Source of the DNA: Pseudooceanicola marinus
GTDB taxonomy: Bacteria > Pseudomonadota > Alphaproteobacteria > Rhodobacterales > Rhodobacteraceae
Assembly (NCBI RefSeq): GCF_020177265.1
Contig: NZ_JAIVMC010000003.1
Span: forward strand, 372,001-436,000
DNA: 64,000 nucleotides
Reading direction: 5' to 3'
This document shows, in pieces, positions 35,213-43,986 of this stretch (its first letter is position 1; each line of letters starts with the position of its first letter). A model generated the notes under the pieces. It ran no database searches. It was not told the origin of the DNA and saw nothing but the letters and a program-made list of their open reading frames with translations. Made by a program: the position numbers and the translations under genes.

Positions 35213-35285
35213 GGGGGACTCCTTCGGTTCGCGCGAAGGGTTGGGCGGCGGGACCGGAGTGTCAAGGCGGCAGAGGGCGGCAAGA

Positions 35286-35340
35286 GGGGGCGCTGCCCCC
35301 GTCGCCGCTGGCGACACCCCCGGAGTATTTCTGGCAATCG
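35286..35340 (+). repeat. Recurrent intergenic hairpin/GGAGTATTT module, copy 3
   Basis: Plus strand: GGGGGC-GCT-GCCCCC hairpin (35286-35300), GTCGCC-GCT-GGCGAC hairpin (35301-35315), then CCCCCGGAGTATTTCTGGCA. It lies between divergent genes (pepT and 35502), so it is not downstream of any plus-strand gene, which argues against a plain terminator role. Confidence 0.75.
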
Positions 35341-35414
35341 GATTGGGGGAGGGGCGTTGCGCCCCGGGCAGCGGGCGAGGATCTGCTTTGATGTGGGTCA
35401 TATTTCAAAGGGTT

Positions 35415-35429
35415 GCGGGATAATCCCGC
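35415..35429. promoter_or_regulatory. 15-bp perfect palindrome GCGGGATAATCCCGC
   Basis: Seven-base arms GCGGGAT/ATCCCGC around a central A, 5 bp upstream of the GTGAC-N3-GTCAC site and 72 bp before the 35502 gene. It may be a second operator or a terminator-like hairpin for the module upstream. Confidence 0.35.
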
Positions 35430-35433
35430 CTTG

Positions 35434-35446
35434 GTGACCATGTCAC
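35434..35446 (+). promoter_or_regulatory. Putative Crp/Fnr-type activator site, copy 1 (GTGAC-CAT-GTCAC)
   Basis: Perfect palindromic half-sites GTGAC/GTCAC with a 3-nt spacer, 56 bp before the start at 35502. A TATCGT hexamer at 35469-35474 lies 31.5 bp from the site centre, where a class II activator would place the -10. The same site occurs before cydA and the DUF2892 gene. Confidence 0.6.
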
Positions 35447-35501
35447 TGAGGGGCGCGCGAAAGGGGCGTATCGTCGGATCAGATATCCAATGGAGGATCC
35501 G

Positions 35502-36713
35502 ATGAAACCGCAAGTGACCCGTCCCGCAGATCGCTGGTCGCCGCTGTATTTCCTGGCTTCGGTCGGGGCCGGTGGCCTGGCCGTGACCTTTTTCATGTAT
35601 CTGATGTTCTGGGTGAAACACCCCGGTCAGCCGGTGCCCGTTTTTGAGGACATCCAGGCGGCGCTGGCCACCGCAAGCCCGCTGTTCTCGGCGACCATCT
35701 ATCTGGCGCTGGCCGGGATCGCCGTCTTTGCCGCCATGAACCTGTACCTGCTGGTGTGGAACCTGCGGCGCACCGGCGCCTTCCTGCGCTCCGAGACCGG
35801 CGCGGCCCTGGCCGCCGGGCAGGGGCAGACCCAGATGACCGCGCTGCCGCTGGCGCTGGCCATGTCGATCAACGGCATGTTCATCTTAGGGCTGGTCTTC
35901 GTGCCCGGCCTCTGGGGCGTGGTCGAGTATCTCTTCCCGCTGGCCCTGATCGCCTTTGCCGCCGTGGGCGTGCTGGCGCTGCGCCAGGTGGGGCGGTACG
36001 TGGTGCGGGTGATCGGCCATGGCGGTTTTGACTGGAAGGCCAACAACTCGCTGTCGCAACTGCTGCCGGCCTTTGCCCTGTCGATGGTGGGGGTCGGCCT
36101 GGCCGCCCCGGCGGCGATGAGCACGGTCAAGGCCACCGCCGGTGTGGCACTGGTGCTGGCCAGCTTCTTCCTGGTGATCGCGGTGATCTACGGGGCGGTG
36201 AAACTGGTGCTGGGGGTGCGCTCGATGCTGGAGCATGGGGTGGCCGTGGAACAGGCGCCGACGCTGCTGATCGTGGTGCCCATGGTGACCGTCCTGTCGA
36301 TCCTGCTGGTGCGTCTGGACCATGCCCTGCACGTCCATTTCGGCGGCCATTCGACCCCGGCGGACATGCTGGTCTTCCTGACCCGGGCGCTGTCGGTGCA
36401 GCTGGGCTTCACCCTCTTCGGCCTGACGATCCTGTCGGCCACCGGCTATATCCGCCGCTTCCTCACCGGGTCCGAGACCTCGGTCGGGTCTTACGCGCTG
36501 ATCTGCCCCGGTGTGGCCCTGTCGGTGCTGATGCACTTCTGGATCAACAAGGGTCTGGTGGCGGTCGGCCTGATCGCCAAGTTCAGCACCGCCTACTGGG
36601 TCCTGAGCGGGGTGGCCGTGGCGCTGCAGCTGTCGATGATCCTGCTGCTGCTGGTGCTGAATCGCCGCCACTTCCTGGCGCGGCGCGCCCCGGCCCAGGT
36701 GCCCGCGGAATGA
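35502..36713 (+). CDS. About 10-TM membrane protein, TsoY/SLAC1-like, one cysteine
   Basis: 403 residues with about ten hydrophobic segments. The opening RWSPLYFLASVGAGGLAVTF, then FMYLMFWVKHPGQP, and later VFVPGLWGVVEYLFPLALIA are what I remember of the TsoY family of (seleno)proteins, related to the TehA/SLAC1 channel fold; I could not check this. The only Cys is residue 335 in SYALICPGVA, a candidate for the position that is Sec or Cys in that family. The ATG at 35502 has GGAGG 5 bp upstream, whereas the ATG at 35490 has none. It heads the cyd block and has the shared palindrome upstream, so it likely belongs to the same regulon. Transport substrate unknown; sulfite or another sulfur oxyanion would fit. 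Confidence 0.6.
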   Translation: MKPQVTRPADRWSPLYFLASVGAGGLAVTFFMYLMFWVKHPGQPVPVFEDIQAALATASPLFSATIYLALAGIAVFAAMNLYLLVWNLRRTGAFLRSETGAALAAGQGQTQMTALPLALAMSINGMFILGLVFVPGLWGVVEYLFPLALIAFAAVGVLALRQVGRYVVRVIGHGGFDWKANNSLSQLLPAFALSMVGVGLAAPAAMSTVKATAGVALVLASFFLVIAVIYGAVKLVLGVRSMLEHGVAVEQAPTLLIVVPMVTVLSILLVRLDHALHVHFGGHSTPADMLVFLTRALSVQLGFTLFGLTILSATGYIRRFLTGSETSVGSYALICPGVALSVLMHFWINKGLVAVGLIAKFSTAYWVLSGVAVALQLSMILLLLVLNRRHFLARRAPAQVPAE

Positions 36714-36741
36714 TCCGCGCGCCCCGGTCGAAGTGATCCCC

Positions 36742-36776
36742 GACCCCGCCCGGCCTGCTGCCCGGGCGGGGTCTTT
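36742..36776 (+). terminator. Rho-independent terminator after the 35502 gene
   Basis: 12-bp stem GACCCCGCCCGG/CCGGGCGGGGTC with an 8-nt loop and TTT following, 29 bp after the stop. The downstream Crp/Fnr gene therefore probably has its own promoter, or the terminator is partial. Confidence 0.85.
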
Positions 36777-36807
36777 ACCCATGACCCGCAGCCCAGGAGC
36801 CGCTGCC

Positions 36808-37629
36808 ATGCCCCATGTTTCCCATGCCTTCGGGACCCCGCCGGAGACCTCTGTCCGGTCCGGGCCGCAGGTCCCCCCGGACGCGCCCTGTCCTGACGCC
36901 CCCGACGCCGCGGCTGCCCGCGACCTGGTGGCGGCCGTGCGCGCGGCGGGCGGACGCCAGCAGGAGGCCGCGGCCGGGGCCCTTGCCTTCCGCTGGTTCG
37001 GCCCGCCGCGGGGCTTCGTCCTGCTGGTGACGGGGCGCCTGTCGGTGCGGTTTCACACGCGCAACCGGCTGGTGCCCATGGCGGAATGCCGGGCCAACGC
37101 GGGGCAGGACTGCATGCCGGTGACGGCGGCGATCCTGTCAGGCATCGGCCTGTCGGTTGCGGCCCACTGCCTGGAACGAACCCGCTGGCTGACGCTGGAT
37201 CCTGCGGCGTTCCGTCGCCTCGTGGCGGAGGACGCAGCCTTTCGCCGGGCGTTGTTTGCCCAGCATGCAAGGCGTTTGCCCTATTTCTTCCAGCGGGTGG
37301 CGGGGCCTGTCACCCTCAGCATGGAACAGCGCGTGGCGGAATGGCTACTGGCAAATGCGCGCGCGGATACGGTAGAGACGACGCACCAGGCCATGGCCGC
37401 CGATCTGGTCACCGCGCGCGAGGTCATTTCCCGCCGCCTGCGGGCGTTCGCCCGCCAAGGCTGGATCGAGCAGGGGCGCGGCACGATCCGTCTGACCGGG
37501 GCAGCGGCGCTCAGCCGCGTCGCGCGGGGCCAGACCGCCTGGGGCAGCACGGCGGGCCAGCGGCCCGAGGACAACAGGACGCGCGAGCGGGAGGCCAGCG
37601 CCGACAACAGCAGGACCGGGCGCCCCTGA
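36808..37629 (+). CDS. Crp/Fnr-family transcriptional regulator, divergent type
   Basis: 273 residues. The C-terminal winged helix is visible in THQAMAADLVTAREVISRRL and AFARQGWIEQGRGTIRLTG, with the E-x-x-S-R recognition pattern. The cyclic-nucleotide-like barrel is poorly conserved at the start, but CRANAGQDCMPVTAAIL aligns with YRVNAGESCVLTTACML of the regulator at 46856, preserving one Cys. The N-terminal 60 residues are Pro/Ala-rich and unique. I chose the ATG at 36808 because AGGAG lies 8 bp upstream; an ATG at 36781 has no such site. It lies 30 bp before cydD, presumably regulating the cyd genes. The inducing signal is not known. Confidence 0.82.
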   Translation: MPHVSHAFGTPPETSVRSGPQVPPDAPCPDAPDAAAARDLVAAVRAAGGRQQEAAAGALAFRWFGPPRGFVLLVTGRLSVRFHTRNRLVPMAECRANAGQDCMPVTAAILSGIGLSVAAHCLERTRWLTLDPAAFRRLVAEDAAFRRALFAQHARRLPYFFQRVAGPVTLSMEQRVAEWLLANARADTVETTHQAMAADLVTAREVISRRLRAFARQGWIEQGRGTIRLTGAAALSRVARGQTAWGSTAGQRPEDNRTREREASADNSRTGRP

Positions 37630-37659
37630 GCCCCGGCGGGGCAGAAGAGGCGAGGCCAG

Positions 37660-39408
37660 ATGCAGGACGTTGCGTTGCCGGACGGTGCCGGGCTTGAGCC
37701 CGAAACGGCACAGGCCGTGCCCGAGGCCACCCCGCCCGGAGACCGCCGCGCCGCCCGCGCCGCCATGCAGGCTCGCATCATCGCCCCGGTGAAGCCCCTG
37801 TTGCGGCGGGCCGGACTTCTGAGCATCCTGTCGGGTCTTCTCTGGCCGGTGCAGGCCGCTGCCATCGCCTGGGCCGTCTCCGGCTGGGCCGGCGGAGCCC
37901 TCGCGCTGGAGCGCAGCCTCTGGGCGGCCGGGATCTTCCTGCTCTGCGGGCTGATCCGTGCAGGCCTTGACCGGGTGGCAGGCGGCCTCCTCTACCGCGC
38001 CGCGGATGAGACGATCGCGCGAGAACGCGAGGGGCTGATCGGCCGCGAGGCGCGGCGTCCGGGCGGGGCAGGCTCCGCCGCCGTGGCCGCGCTGGCGGTG
38101 CAGAAGCTGCCGCTGCTGCATCCTTGGATCACCCGCTACCATGTCGCCATGCTGCGCACCTCGGTCATTCCGCTGGTCTACCTGGCCGTGGCCTTCTGGT
38201 TCTCTTGGGCCATCGGGGTCGTCCTGCTGGTCGCCGGGCCGCTGATCCCTGTCTTCATGGCCCTGGTCGGCATGGCCGCCGAGGACGCCAGCCGCCGCCA
38301 GATGGATGAGATCGGCGACATGAACACCATGCTGATGGACCGGCTGTCGGCCCTGTTGGACATCCGCCTGCTAGGCGCGCGCGCCCGCGCGGCCGAGGAT
38401 TTCGAGACCCGCGCCGACCGCCTGCGCGAGAAGACCATGGCGGTGCTACGCATCGCCTTCCTCAGCTCCACCGTGCTGGAGCTCTTCGCCGCCATCGGCG
38501 TGGCCATGGTCGCGGTCTTCGTCGGCTTCACCCTGCTGGGCGAGGTCGGCTGGGGCAGTTGGGGCAACGGGCTGACGCTTTATGAAGGGATCTTCCTGCT
38601 GCTGATCGCGCCAGAGTTCTTCCAGCCGCTGCGCGATCTGGCTGCCGCCTGGCACGATCGCGCCTCGGGCGTCTCGGTCGTGGAGGAGCTGGAGGCGATG
38701 GACGCCGCGCCGCGTGTCGCCTTGCTGGGCGAGGGGACGCAGGCCGCGCCGCTGGCCGGGCCGCTGTCGGTTTCGGTGCGAGGCGGGGTTGCATCCCTGC
38801 CGGGCCGGGCGTTGCCCCTGCCGGACCTGGACCTGAGCGCGGGGCAGAGCCTGGCGCTGGTCGGGCCCTCTGGCGTGGGCAAGTCCACGGCGCTGTCGGC
38901 GCTGGCCGGGCTGGTGCCGCTGGTCGAGGGCCGGATCGAGGTCTGCGGGCAGGAGCTGAACGCCGGCACCGCCGACGGCTGGCGCGCGCGCCTCGCCGTG
39001 GTGCCGCAGCGGGTGCATTTCCCGGATCTTCCCCTGGGCGACTGGCTGTCGGGCGGGCGTGCGGTGGACGAAGGCACGATGACCGAGGCGCTGGAGCTGG
39101 CCGAGGCCCGCGCCGTAGTCGACCGCCTGCCCGAGGGCCTGCAAACGCGGTTGGGTGAAAGCGGCGGCGGTGTTTCGGGCGGCGAGGCGCGGCGGCTGAT
39201 GATCGCCCGCGCGGTGCTGCAGGGCGCCGATCTGGTGCTGGCGGATGAACCGACGGCGGACCTGGACGCGCTGACCGCTGACCGGGTGACCCGCGCGCTG
39301 CGCCGCCTTCAGGGGCAAGGGGCGGCGCTGATCGTGGCGACCCATGACCCGGCGCTGGCCGGGGCGATGGACGCGCAGATCGTCATGACCGGGGAGGCAG
39401 AGGCATGA
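37660..39408 (+). CDS. cydD: Cysteine/glutathione ABC exporter subunit CydD
   Basis: 582 residues: a membrane domain of about six helices in the first 330 residues and a C-terminal ATPase with Walker A VGPSGVGKSTALS, signature GVSGGEARRLMIARA, Walker B LVLADEPTADLD and H-loop VATHDPAL. CydDC is required for assembly of cytochrome bd, probably by maintaining the periplasmic thiol balance and heme loading (known in E. coli). The annotated N-terminus is longer than usual; an internal start at residue 36 (MQARIIAPVKPLL) would be closer to the norm. It overlaps cydC by ATGA. Confidence 0.93.
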   Translation: MQDVALPDGAGLEPETAQAVPEATPPGDRRAARAAMQARIIAPVKPLLRRAGLLSILSGLLWPVQAAAIAWAVSGWAGGALALERSLWAAGIFLLCGLIRAGLDRVAGGLLYRAADETIAREREGLIGREARRPGGAGSAAVAALAVQKLPLLHPWITRYHVAMLRTSVIPLVYLAVAFWFSWAIGVVLLVAGPLIPVFMALVGMAAEDASRRQMDEIGDMNTMLMDRLSALLDIRLLGARARAAEDFETRADRLREKTMAVLRIAFLSSTVLELFAAIGVAMVAVFVGFTLLGEVGWGSWGNGLTLYEGIFLLLIAPEFFQPLRDLAAAWHDRASGVSVVEELEAMDAAPRVALLGEGTQAAPLAGPLSVSVRGGVASLPGRALPLPDLDLSAGQSLALVGPSGVGKSTALSALAGLVPLVEGRIEVCGQELNAGTADGWRARLAVVPQRVHFPDLPLGDWLSGGRAVDEGTMTEALELAEARAVVDRLPEGLQTRLGESGGGVSGGEARRLMIARAVLQGADLVLADEPTADLDALTADRVTRALRRLQGQGAALIVATHDPALAGAMDAQIVMTGEAEA

Positions 39409-41015
39409 GGGCGCTCTGGCGGGTTTTGAAACTGTTGCTGGGCGCCAGCCCCAAGGCCATGGCGCGCGGCGCCGCGCTGGCCGTCACCGTTCTGCTGATG
39501 GGGGTGGCCCTGCTGGGGCTGTCGGGCTGGTTCATCACCGCGACCGGGCTGGCGGGACTGGCCGGGATCGGCATCGCCTTCAACGTCTTCCAGCCCTCGG
39601 CGGGGGTGCGGCTGCTGGCCCTGGGTCGGACGGCGGCGCGCTATGGCGAACGGCTGTTGACCCATGACGCCACGCTGCGGGCGCTGGCCGCGCTGCGGGT
39701 GGACCTGCTGCGCCGTCAGGCGCGGGCCGGGGGGCGGGCGCTGGCGCGGCTGCGCAGCGAGGCCACGCTGACCCGGATCCTGGCGGATGTGGATGCGCTG
39801 GACGGGCTGGTACTGCGCCTGGCGCTGCCGGTCTTCGCGGCGCTGCTGACCCATGCGGTCGTCTTCGCGATGTTGGGCTGGCTGGCGGGCTGGCCCGTGG
39901 CGCTGACCGTGGCCGCGATTTACCTGCCGCTGGCGGCGCTGGTGCTGGCACTGCTGGCGCGGGCGGGCATGGCCCCTTCGCGGGAGGGCGAGAGCGAGGC
40001 GCAGGCCCTGCGCCGGGGGATGATCGACATGATCCGGGACCGCGAGGCGCTGATCCTGGGCGGCCAGCTGGCGGCCCGGGAAACGGCGCTGCGGGCGGGC
40101 GACGCACGGGCGCGCGCCGCCTCGGGGGCGCTGGATCGCGCCGAACGGCGCGCCGGCGCGCGGCTCTCGGCGCTGGTGGCGCTATCGGTGGCAGGCGCGC
40201 TGGTGGCCGGCGGCTGGCTGGCCCAGACGGGCGGGCTGGACCCGGCTCGCGCGGCCATCGGCATCTTCGTGGCGCTGGCCCTGGCCGAGACCGTGCTGCC
40301 GCTGCGCCGGGGCTTTGCCGAGCTGGGCCGCATGGTCGATGCGGCCTCTCGCGTCGATCCCGGCGCGTCTGCGCTCGGCGACGACAGGGAAGGACAGGAG
40401 ACGGACCGGGCAGAGGCGCCGATCCTGTCGGTCGACCGCCCCGAGGCGCGGTTCACGCTGCAACGGGGCGAGGCGCTGGCGCTGGAAGGGCCCTCGGGCG
40501 TGGGCAAGACCACGCTGCTGCTGCGCATCGCGGGCCTGATGGCGGGCGAGGGGATCGCAGTTGCGGGCCATGGGCCCGAAGACTGGACTGAGGACGCCCT
40601 GCGCGCCCGGGTCGCTATGCTGCCGCAACGCTCCGCCCTGATCGCCGGGACGATCCGCGACAACCTGGCCCTGGCCGCGCCCGAGGCCACGGATGAGACG
40701 TTCTGGCAGGCGCTGGAGGTCGTGGTCCTCGACACCGTGGTGCGTGATCGCGGCGGGCTGGACGCGCGTCTGGGGGAGAGTGGCACGGGCCTCTCGGGCG
40801 GGCAGTCGCGGCGCCTGGCCCTGGCGCGCTGCGTGCTGCGCGCGCCCGATCTGCTGCTGCTTGACGAACCGACCGAGGGGCTTGACCCGGCCACCGCGGC
40901 CCGCGTGCTGGGCAACCTGCGCGCCGCGCTGCCCGACAGCGCGATCCTTGCGACATTGCACCGTGGCGGGGATCACGTAATCTTTACCGAGCGACTCACC
41001 ATTTCCCGCCCCTGA
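39405..41015 (+). CDS. cydC: Cysteine/glutathione ABC exporter subunit CydC
   Basis: 536 residues. Membrane domain in the first 300 residues (LLMGVALLGLSGWFITATGL), then an ATPase with Walker A EGPSGVGKTTLLL, signature GLSGGQSRRLALARC, Walker B LLLLDEPTEGLDP. The start overlaps the cydD stop (ATGA). Partner of CydD in the heterodimeric exporter. The stop codon lies within the left arm of the hairpin at 41011-41036. The 187-bp gap to cydA carries two copies of the shared palindrome, so cydA has its own promoter. Confidence 0.93.
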   Translation: MRALWRVLKLLLGASPKAMARGAALAVTVLLMGVALLGLSGWFITATGLAGLAGIGIAFNVFQPSAGVRLLALGRTAARYGERLLTHDATLRALAALRVDLLRRQARAGGRALARLRSEATLTRILADVDALDGLVLRLALPVFAALLTHAVVFAMLGWLAGWPVALTVAAIYLPLAALVLALLARAGMAPSREGESEAQALRRGMIDMIRDREALILGGQLAARETALRAGDARARAASGALDRAERRAGARLSALVALSVAGALVAGGWLAQTGGLDPARAAIGIFVALALAETVLPLRRGFAELGRMVDAASRVDPGASALGDDREGQETDRAEAPILSVDRPEARFTLQRGEALALEGPSGVGKTTLLLRIAGLMAGEGIAVAGHGPEDWTEDALRARVAMLPQRSALIAGTIRDNLALAAPEATDETFWQALEVVVLDTVVRDRGGLDARLGESGTGLSGGQSRRLALARCVLRAPDLLLLDEPTEGLDPATAARVLGNLRAALPDSAILATLHRGGDHVIFTERLTISRP

Positions 41016-41036
41016 GGCGGTCGTTTTTGCCTCAGG
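41011..41036 (+). promoter_or_regulatory. cydC-cydA hairpin overlapping a Fnr-like box
   Basis: 8-bp stem CCTGAGGC/GCCTCAGG with a T-rich loop (41019-41028). The TTTTTG of the loop can alternatively pair with CAAAAA at 41038-41043. TTGCCTCAGGTCAA (41027-41040) also matches 7 of the 10 fixed positions of a Fnr box. Either a terminator for cydDC or a regulatory element. Confidence 0.35.
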
Positions 41037-41069
41037 TCAAAAACTGAACTCGAGATTCCAGTAGGTATT

Positions 41070-41082
41070 GTGACGACGTCAC
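41070..41082 (+). promoter_or_regulatory. Putative Crp/Fnr-type activator site, copy 2a (GTGAC-GAC-GTCAC)
   Basis: Perfect GTGAC/GTCAC palindrome, 120 bp before the cydA start. Its centre is 21 bp (two helical turns) from that of copy 2b, so two dimers could bind on one face of the DNA. Confidence 0.6.
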
Positions 41083-41090
41083 CGCCCTTG

Positions 41091-41103
41091 GTGACGAAGT
41101 CAC
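41091..41103 (+). promoter_or_regulatory. Putative Crp/Fnr-type activator site, copy 2b (GTGAC-GAA-GTCAC)
   Basis: Perfect palindrome; a TATGCC hexamer at 41127-41132 lies 32.5 bp from its centre, the spacing also seen at the DUF2892 promoter. Likely the proximal activator site of cydABX. Confidence 0.65.
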
Positions 41104-41202
41104 ACAGGAATTCAGTCCGGCGGGGCTATGCCCGGGACAATTGGAGAGTGGCCGAGTCGTGTTTTCTCCCCCGCGGCGCTCTCCCAAGCAAGGAGGCCAG
41201 AG

Positions 41203-42801
41203 ATGGAGCTCGACATCGTTGAGCTGTCACGACTGCAATTTGCAATGACAGCCATGTACCACTTTCTCTTCGTGCCGCTGACGTTGGGTCTTTCGATCCT
41301 CGTGGCGATCATGGAGACGGTCTATGTCATGACCGGACGACCGATATGGCGCCAGATGACCAAGTTCTGGGGGACGCTGTTCGGCATCAACTTCGTCCTC
41401 GGCGTTGCCACCGGCATCACCATGGAATTCCAGTTCGGGATGAACTGGAGCTACTACAGCCACTACGTCGGCGACATCTTCGGCGCGCCTCTGGCGATCG
41501 AGGGGCTGATGGCCTTCTTCCTGGAGGCGACCTTCGTTGGTCTGTTCTTCTTCGGCTGGGACAAGCTTTCGAAGGTTGCGCACCTGATCGTCGCCTGGCT
41601 GGTCGCGCTCGGCTCCAACTTCTCGGCGCTGTGGATCCTGATCGCCAACGGCTGGATGCAGAACCCGGTGGGGGCGGAGTTCAATCCCGACACCATGCGG
41701 ATGGAGATGACCAGCTTCTTCGACGTGCTGTTCAACGAGGTGGCCCAGGCCAAGTTCGTGCACACCGTCAGCGCGGGCTACGTCACCGCATCGGTCTTCG
41801 TGCTGGGGGTCTCGGCCTTCTACATGCTGCGCGGGCGCCACTTGCGCCTCGCGAAACGTTCGATCACCGTCGCCGCCAGCTTCGGCCTGGCCTCGGCCCT
41901 GTCGGTCGTCGTTCTGGGGGACGAGTCGGGCTATTCCGCCAGCCACACCCAGAAGATGAAACTGGCCGCCATCGAGGCCATGTGGGAGACCGAGGAAGCC
42001 CCGGCGCATTTCACCCTGGTCGGCATCCCCGACAAGGAGGCGCGCGAAACCCATTACGCGGTGCATATCCCCTGGGCCATGGGTCTGATCGGCACCCGTT
42101 CGCTGACCGAGGAGATCCCCGGGATCAACGAGCTGGTCGACGAGGCGCATGATCGCATCGAAAGCGGCATCATCGCCTATGACGCGCTGATGACCATCCG
42201 CGCTGAACGCGATGCCACCCCCGCCGATGTCCGCGCCACCTTCGAGCAGCATTCCGAGGACCTCGGCTTTGCCATGCTCTTGATGCGCTATACCGACGAT
42301 CCGCGCACCGCCACGCCCGAGATGATCGACCAGGCGGCCGAAGATACCATCCCCGGCGTATTCCCCCTGTTCTGGGCCTTCCGGATCATGGTGGGTCTCG
42401 GCTTCGGCTTCATCGGCATGATGGCCTATTTCTTCATCCGGTCGAGCTTCTACGGGCAGAGCTACCCTCGCTGGGCCCTGCATGCGGCCGTCTGGCTGAT
42501 CCCGGCGCCCTGGATTGCCGCCGAGCTGGGCTGGTTCGTGGCCGAGTTCGGGCGTCAGCCGTGGACCGTCGACGGGGTCCTGCCGACCGCGCTGTCGGTC
42601 AGCCACCTGTCGGTCGGTGACCTGCTGCTGACGCTTGCCGGCTTCGTCACCTTCTACAGCGTGCTCTTCATCATCGAGATGGGTCTGATGATCAAATACA
42701 TCCGCAAGGGCCCGACCGAAGATGTCGAGGAAACCGAAATCTGGGAAGAGCGGCACGCGGCCCGGCTTCAGGCCGATCCCGCCATCGCTGCCGCGGAGTA
42801 A
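41203..42801 (+). CDS. cydA: Cytochrome bd ubiquinol oxidase subunit I
   Basis: 532 residues, about nine membrane helices. Binds hemes b558, b595 and d and oxidises quinol, reducing O2 to water. The heme b595 ligand His is in MYHFLFVPLTLGLS (about residue 19). The Q-loop carries GDESGYSASHTQKMKLAAIE with the Lys and Glu equivalent to E. coli K252 and E257, and the loop is long, as in the E. coli-type (L-subfamily) enzymes. WIAAELGWFVAEFGRQPW is the family signature. The start at 41203 has AGGAGG 6 bp upstream; a longer frame from 41128 lacks a site. It is followed after 5 bp by cydB. Confidence 0.97.
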   Translation: MELDIVELSRLQFAMTAMYHFLFVPLTLGLSILVAIMETVYVMTGRPIWRQMTKFWGTLFGINFVLGVATGITMEFQFGMNWSYYSHYVGDIFGAPLAIEGLMAFFLEATFVGLFFFGWDKLSKVAHLIVAWLVALGSNFSALWILIANGWMQNPVGAEFNPDTMRMEMTSFFDVLFNEVAQAKFVHTVSAGYVTASVFVLGVSAFYMLRGRHLRLAKRSITVAASFGLASALSVVVLGDESGYSASHTQKMKLAAIEAMWETEEAPAHFTLVGIPDKEARETHYAVHIPWAMGLIGTRSLTEEIPGINELVDEAHDRIESGIIAYDALMTIRAERDATPADVRATFEQHSEDLGFAMLLMRYTDDPRTATPEMIDQAAEDTIPGVFPLFWAFRIMVGLGFGFIGMMAYFFIRSSFYGQSYPRWALHAAVWLIPAPWIAAELGWFVAEFGRQPWTVDGVLPTALSVSHLSVGDLLLTLAGFVTFYSVLFIIEMGLMIKYIRKGPTEDVEETEIWEERHAARLQADPAIAAAE

Positions 42802-42806
42802 GAACC

Positions 42807-43967
42807 ATGATCCTTTACGAACTTATCAGCTATGACGTGCTGCGGGTGATCTGGTGGGTGCTTCTGGGCGTCCTCCTGATCGGCTTTGCCCTGACCGACG
42901 GTTTCGACATGGGGGTCGGCGCGCTGCTGCCCTTCGTGGCCAAGACCGATGTGGAACGCCGGGTGGTGATCAACACCGTCGGCCCGGTCTGGGAAGGCAA
43001 CCAGGTGTGGTTCATCCTTGGCGGTGGCGCCATCTTCGCCGCCTGGCCGCCGCTCTACGCGGTCAGTTTCTCGGGCTTCTACCTGGCGATGTTCGCCGTG
43101 CTGGCCTGCTTCATCCTGCGGCCCGTGGGGTTCAAGTACCGCTCCAAGCGCGAAAGCGCGCGCTGGCGGCGGAACTGGGACTGGGCGCTGTTCGTCGGCG
43201 GGGCCGGTCCGGCGCTGCTCTTCGGGGTGGCCGTGGGCAATGCCATGCTGGGCGTGCCCTTCCACCTGAACGACCTGCTGATGCCGATGTATGACGGGAC
43301 CTTCTACGGCAAGTTCCTGGGTCTGCTGCGGCCCTTCGCGATCCTGTCGGGCGTGGTCAGCTTCGCCATGCTGATGATGCACGGCGCCGCCTGGCTGGCG
43401 CTGAAGACGGAAGGGGAGATCAACGCCCGCGCCCGTCGCATGGGGTCTGTCGCGGGGATCGTCGCCATCGTCGCCTATGCCCTGGCCGGTGTCTGGCTGG
43501 CCTTCGGGGTGGACGGCTTCACCCTCACCTCCGACGTGGTGGCCAATGGCCCATCGAACCCGCTTTACAGCGAGGTTGCGCGCGGCGGGTCCTGGCTTTC
43601 GGCCTATGCCGAGCGGCCCTGGATCGCCATCGCGCCCGTGCTCGGCTTCCTCGGGATGGTGCTGGCGGTGCTGGGCCTGCGGTCCCAGCGTGAGGTCTCG
43701 ACCCTGCTGTTCTCGAAGCTGGGGATCCTCGGCGTCATCAGCTCGGTCGGGCTGACGATGTTCCCCTTCATCCTGCCGTCCACTGTGGATCCGGCCTCCT
43801 CGCTGACGGTCTGGGACGCCTCGTCCTCGCACCGCACGCTGTTCATCATGCTGGTCTGCGCGCTGATCTTCATGCCGCTGATCCTGGCCTACACCGCCTG
43901 GGTCTACAAAGTCCTCTGGGGCAAGGTGACCGAAGATGACGTGACCGGCCCGTCGCACAGCTACTGA
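42807..43967 (+). CDS. cydB: Cytochrome bd ubiquinol oxidase subunit II
   Basis: 386 residues with about eight to nine hydrophobic segments. Family motifs are WWVLLGVLLIGFALTDGFDM, GVGALLPFVAK, VGPVWEGNQVWFILGGGAIF (in GPVWEGNQVW) and the C-terminal SSHRTLFIMLV. It completes the oxidase with CydA; it binds no heme in well-studied enzymes but stabilises the complex. It begins 5 bp after cydA and is followed after 19 bp by cydX. Confidence 0.96.
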   Translation: MILYELISYDVLRVIWWVLLGVLLIGFALTDGFDMGVGALLPFVAKTDVERRVVINTVGPVWEGNQVWFILGGGAIFAAWPPLYAVSFSGFYLAMFAVLACFILRPVGFKYRSKRESARWRRNWDWALFVGGAGPALLFGVAVGNAMLGVPFHLNDLLMPMYDGTFYGKFLGLLRPFAILSGVVSFAMLMMHGAAWLALKTEGEINARARRMGSVAGIVAIVAYALAGVWLAFGVDGFTLTSDVVANGPSNPLYSEVARGGSWLSAYAERPWIAIAPVLGFLGMVLAVLGLRSQREVSTLLFSKLGILGVISSVGLTMFPFILPSTVDPASSLTVWDASSSHRTLFIMLVCALIFMPLILAYTAWVYKVLWGKVTEDDVTGPSHSY

Positions 43968-43986
43968 CACGAAAGGAACAGATCAA

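Noticed and set aside
41128-41202. Longer CydA start at 41128
   Set aside because: No ribosome site there, it includes the predicted -10, and the AGGAGG before 41203 is well placed.
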